Shown here piece after piece: positions 21,091-23,485 of a stretch of 23,485 nt of DNA. The position numbers and the translations under genes are program-made. The first letter of the stretch is position 1; every line of letters begins with the position of its first letter. Source of the stretch: CALFXN01 sp964451935 (GTDB lineage: Bacteria > Synergistota > Synergistia > Synergistales > Aminobacteriaceae); the NCBI GenBank assembly GCA_964451935.1, contig CAYVKE010000041.1, forward strand, positions 1 through 23,485, given 5' to 3'. Under the pieces are notes generated by a model. It had not been told where the DNA came from and searched no databases. It was given only the letters and a program-made list of their open reading frames with translations.

Positions 21091-22011
21091 ATGTTCGGGA
21101 TCCGGGAGGTCGTCGATCCGCAGGAGCGCCGCAGGCTCTGGAACGCGTTGCAACCGCAGGAATGTCTGTTCGATCTCTGGTCCGTCCGGGAGTGCTTCGC
21201 TCGCCGCTTCGGCTCGGAACCGCACTTTCTCGTCGCGGAGCGGGACGGAAAGGCCGTCGGGCTGCTGGCCCTGAGCCGGACGGCGGACGGAGGCGCGTTC
21301 GCCTGCTATCCGGGGGAGACGTGGCGCGGTGAGTCCTGGCTCGAACAGAACAGGATTCCGGCCGAAAGCCCGTCGGTCGCGGAGGCGCTTCTTGCGCGCG
21401 CGCCGGGGGCGACGCGTCTTCGGTATCTCGCGGACGGGACGCTGCCGTCCGACCGTGTCCGCCCCGACGAGACGGACTACGTGTTCTTCCCGGAACGTTG
21501 CGGCTTCGACTTCGAGGCCTACCGCTCGACGCTTTCGGCGCGGACGCGCAGGCAGACCGCGGAAGCGACCGGCCGCCTCGAAGCGGCGGGCGTGGAGTTC
21601 CGCCGCGACCGGTTCGCGGACCTCGACGCGCTGTTCGGGATGAACCTCGCGTCGTTCGGCGACGCCTCGTACTTCCGCGACCCGCGCTTTCAGGCGAGCT
21701 TCGAGGACCTCGCGGACGTCCTCCGGTCGAGCGGAATGCTCCGCCTGACGACCGTCCTCGTCGGAGGACGCATCGCGGCCGTCGACATCGGAGGGGTCTT
21801 CCGCGACGGCTATACGCTTCTTGCCGGAGGGACGGCCCCGGAATTCCCCGGCGTCGCGAAGCTCATCAACCTCCACCACATCCGGCGGGCCTGCGCCGAA
21901 CGGCTTCGTTTCGTGGATTTCCTGAGCGGGGACTTCGGATGGAAGGAACGCTTCCGGCTGACGCGACGGCCGCTGTTCCGCGTCGACCCCGCGGCCGCGA
22001 TCGGGGAGTGA
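21091..22011 (+). CDS. Acetyltransf_6 / FemAB-like acyl or aminoacyl transferase
   Basis: A 306-residue protein with the double-GNAT layout of the Acetyltransf_6 (CelD/BioF2-like) and FemAB group. The first half carries HFLVAERDGKAVGLLAL; the second ends with GGTAPEFPGVAKLINLHHIRRACAERLRFVDFLSGDFGWKERFRL, where DFLSGDFGWKxRF is the hallmark end of this group. Members move an acyl or aminoacyl group (from acyl-CoA, acyl carrier or charged tRNA) to an amine. Here it probably modifies an amino-acid-derived intermediate, because it lies between an exporter and an ATP-grasp ligase. The ATG follows AAGGGA by 10 nt, within the end of the MFS gene. The stop lies 5 nt before the ligase GTG at 22017. 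No membrane segment or signal is seen, so it is cytosolic. Confidence 0.8.
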   Translation: MFGIREVVDPQERRRLWNALQPQECLFDLWSVRECFARRFGSEPHFLVAERDGKAVGLLALSRTADGGAFACYPGETWRGESWLEQNRIPAESPSVAEALLARAPGATRLRYLADGTLPSDRVRPDETDYVFFPERCGFDFEAYRSTLSARTRRQTAEATGRLEAAGVEFRRDRFADLDALFGMNLASFGDASYFRDPRFQASFEDLADVLRSSGMLRLTTVLVGGRIAAVDIGGVFRDGYTLLAGGTAPEFPGVAKLINLHHIRRACAERLRFVDFLSGDFGWKERFRLTRRPLFRVDPAAAIGE

Positions 22012-22016
22012 GCGCC

Positions 22017-23246
22017 GTGCGCAGCTCCGTCGTCGTCGCGGGAACGACGCCCGATTACATCGACTGGATCCGGACGGAGGCTCCCGGCGCCGCCGTCTTC
22101 CTGACCGACCCGCTCCTCCGCAGCGGCGCGGCCGAACCGGACCCGGCCCCGTGGGAGGAGGTCCTCTGCGATCTTTCGGACCATGAGCGCGCGCAGCGGA
22201 CGCTCCGGGAGCATCTGGACCGATGGGGAATCCGGCCCGCGGGCATGGCCTGCTACGACTGCGAGTCGCTGGACCTCGCGGCGCTCCTCGCCGAACGACT
22301 CGGACTCCCCTTCGCGTCGCGTGGCGCGGTCGCCCGCAGCAGGGACAAGCGCCGGTCGAAGCGGCTCTGGAAGGAGCACGGCCTTTCCTGTCCGGAGGCC
22401 CGCCCGATCCGCGGGGCGGACGACCTCGTCGCGTTTCGGAACGAGCGGGGGGAGGCCGTCGTCCTCAAGCCGCTCCGGGGGACCGGGAGCGAACTCGTCT
22501 TCCTCTGCGATTCCGAAGACGAGTGCCGTCGCGCCGCAACGACCGTCCTCGACGGCGTGCGGCTGCGGCCGGCGCTTGGAGGCGCCGTCGCGGAGGAACG
22601 GATCCGGGGAACGGAGTACAGTTGCGACTTCACGGTTTCCGGAGACGACGTGCGTCTTCTGCGACTGACGCGGAAGGTCGCGCTCCCCGGCGGCCCCTTC
22701 GGCGAGACGACGGGGTACCTCCTGTGTCCGCGAATGCCCGAACAGCAGGACCGGACGGACTTTTCCGAAACCCTTCGCCGGAGCGCGGCCGCGCTCGGAA
22801 TCGCGAACGGGTTCTGCATGATCGACTTCATCGTCCGCGACGGAATTCCGGTTCTTCTGGAGCTTGCGCCCCGACCGGGAGGCGACTGCCTCCCGCAGCT
22901 GCTCCGCACGGCTCGCGGCGTCGACGTGATCCTCGAGGAACTCCGGTTCGCCCGGGGGTTTCCCGTCCGCTGCGAATGGCGCGAGGGGGGCACGTTCTTC
23001 CTCGGGCTGCGCCTGATCGCCCGGACGGGCGGCGTCCTGCGCGGAATCTCGACGGACCTTCTGAAACGGGATCGCCGGGTTCTCGAAATAGGCGGCCTCC
23101 GGGAACCGGGACACCGGATCGTCCTGCCGCCGGAGGACTACGACTCCCGAATTCTCGGGTGGGCCGTCGCGCGGCTCGACGACGGCGACCCCGACGGGCA
23201 GGCGACGGAACTCGCGTCGCTCTGGAGCGCGGAGGTCGGCGGATGA
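22017..23246 (+). CDS. ATP-grasp ligase
   Basis: A 409-residue ATP-grasp enzyme. The N-terminal 100 residues are a Rossmann-like preATP-grasp domain (VVVAGTTPDYIDWIRTEAPG). Then come RSRDKRRSKRLWKEHGLSCPEA (about 108-128), the nucleotide-binding lysine K151 in AVVLKPLRGTGSELVFL, the hinge EERIRGTEYSCDF (193-205), and metal ligands D270 (CMIDFIV) and E282 (LLELAPRPGGD). These fit carboxylate-amine ligases of the PurK/BacD/carnosine-synthase sort: ATP activates a carboxylate as acyl phosphate, and an amine attacks to form an amide or peptide bond. The true substrates are unknown. The GTG at 22017 has GGGGAG about 8 nt upstream; a GTG at 22008 overlapping the previous stop is also in frame but too close to that site. 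The stop overlaps the next ATG. Confidence 0.88.
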   Translation: MRSSVVVAGTTPDYIDWIRTEAPGAAVFLTDPLLRSGAAEPDPAPWEEVLCDLSDHERAQRTLREHLDRWGIRPAGMACYDCESLDLAALLAERLGLPFASRGAVARSRDKRRSKRLWKEHGLSCPEARPIRGADDLVAFRNERGEAVVLKPLRGTGSELVFLCDSEDECRRAATTVLDGVRLRPALGGAVAEERIRGTEYSCDFTVSGDDVRLLRLTRKVALPGGPFGETTGYLLCPRMPEQQDRTDFSETLRRSAAALGIANGFCMIDFIVRDGIPVLLELAPRPGGDCLPQLLRTARGVDVILEELRFARGFPVRCEWREGGTFFLGLRLIARTGGVLRGISTDLLKRDRRVLEIGGLREPGHRIVLPPEDYDSRILGWAVARLDDGDPDGQATELASLWSAEVGG

Positions 23247-23485
23247 GGCTTCCCGACGCGGATCTCGAACGGTTCGTGCGCCGATACCTCGCGCAGCGCG
23301 AGCGCTTCCTCGCGGTACCGTCGGACGGGGCGGCCTGGCTGCTGGACGCGGACGCGCTGCGGGCGCGGGCGGACGCCTTTCGCAGGACGTTCGCGGCGAC
23401 GCTGTCCGACTGCGCATTTTACTTCGCGATGAAGAGCAACTCCTGCCCCCGCCTGCTCGACATCCTTCTCGGCGCCGGGTTCGGG
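23243..23485 (+). CDS. Fold-type III PLP decarboxylase, cut by the window edge
   Basis: The first 81 residues of a protein that continues past the window. AFYFAMKSNSCPRLLDILLGAGFG matches the first strand of the alanine-racemase-like barrel of group IV decarboxylases (ornithine, diaminopimelate and carboxynorspermidine decarboxylases and the SbnH-like siderophore enzymes); K64 is the lysine that would bind pyridoxal phosphate. The N-terminus (LERFVRRYLAQRERFLAVPSDGAAWLLDADALRARADAF) fits the short beta segment before the barrel. The ATG overlaps the ligase stop (ATGA), so they are translationally coupled. It should remove the carboxyl group from an amino acid or amino-acid conjugate. The substrate side of the active site is outside the window, so the subclass cannot be told. 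Confidence 0.82.
   Translation, partial: MRLPDADLERFVRRYLAQRERFLAVPSDGAAWLLDADALRARADAFRRTFAATLSDCAFYFAMKSNSCPRLLDILLGAGFG

Overview
The window is about 23.5 kb of GC-rich bacterial DNA. It carries 17 complete or near-complete genes and one gene cut by the right edge. I see no rRNA, tRNA, insertion sequence, integrase or CRISPR array. The gene mix points to an amino-acid- or peptide-using anaerobe: an exported C69 dipeptidase, a DUF6305 protein, an AstE/ASPA-type deacylase, a flavodoxin with a DUF4405 cytochrome, and an Fe-S aldo/keto reductase. A Synergistota-like lineage would fit, but that is inference from gene content only. Consensus-like sigma-70 promoters and strong AGGAGG ribosome sites are visible at several genes.

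Layout. (1) 58-624 (-): RimJ/RimL-type GNAT acetyltransferase. (2) 835-7109 (+): a REC/HD-GYP response regulator translationally coupled to a 1713-residue hybrid histidine kinase that has its own Hpt domain. This is an RpfG/RpfC-like c-di-GMP phosphorelay. (3) 7207-7629 (-): small exported zinc-ribbon protein. (4) 7876-9099 (+): AAA ATPase with DUF4143. (5) 9208-10164 (+): archaeal/plant-type D-aminoacyl-tRNA deacylase (DTD2-like). (6) 10216-10767 (-): exported protein built on seven 11-residue repeats. A 566-bp divergent control region follows it, with a 30-bp dyad and a 47-nt hairpin. (7) 11334-16374 (+): C69 dipeptidase, DUF6305 protein, IT-superfamily permease, an unlisted 56-residue membrane protein and an AstE/ASPA-type deacylase. 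This looks like a peptide or acyl-amino-acid scavenging module. (8) 16569-19779: a compact regulon in which an exported flavodoxin plus DUF4405 membrane cytochrome (+) and a merR plus Fe-S aldo/keto reductase operon (-) share the same 20-bp palindrome between -35 and -10 elements exactly 19 bp apart. (9) 19854-23485 (+): MFS transporter, Acetyltransf_6/FemAB-like transferase, ATP-grasp ligase and a fold-type III PLP decarboxylase (cut by the window edge), all spaced by 7 nt or less or overlapping.

The two most interesting units are the last two. The MerR circuit can be read almost completely from sequence: a Cys52 AdhR/NmlR-like sensor, its autoregulated promoter and a second target promoter. 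The terminal MFS/acyltransferase/ATP-grasp/decarboxylase operon looks like a small biosynthesis-and-export pathway for an amino-acid-derived product that I cannot match to a known pathway.

Most long antisense ORFs in this GC-rich DNA are shadows of the real genes and are not annotated.
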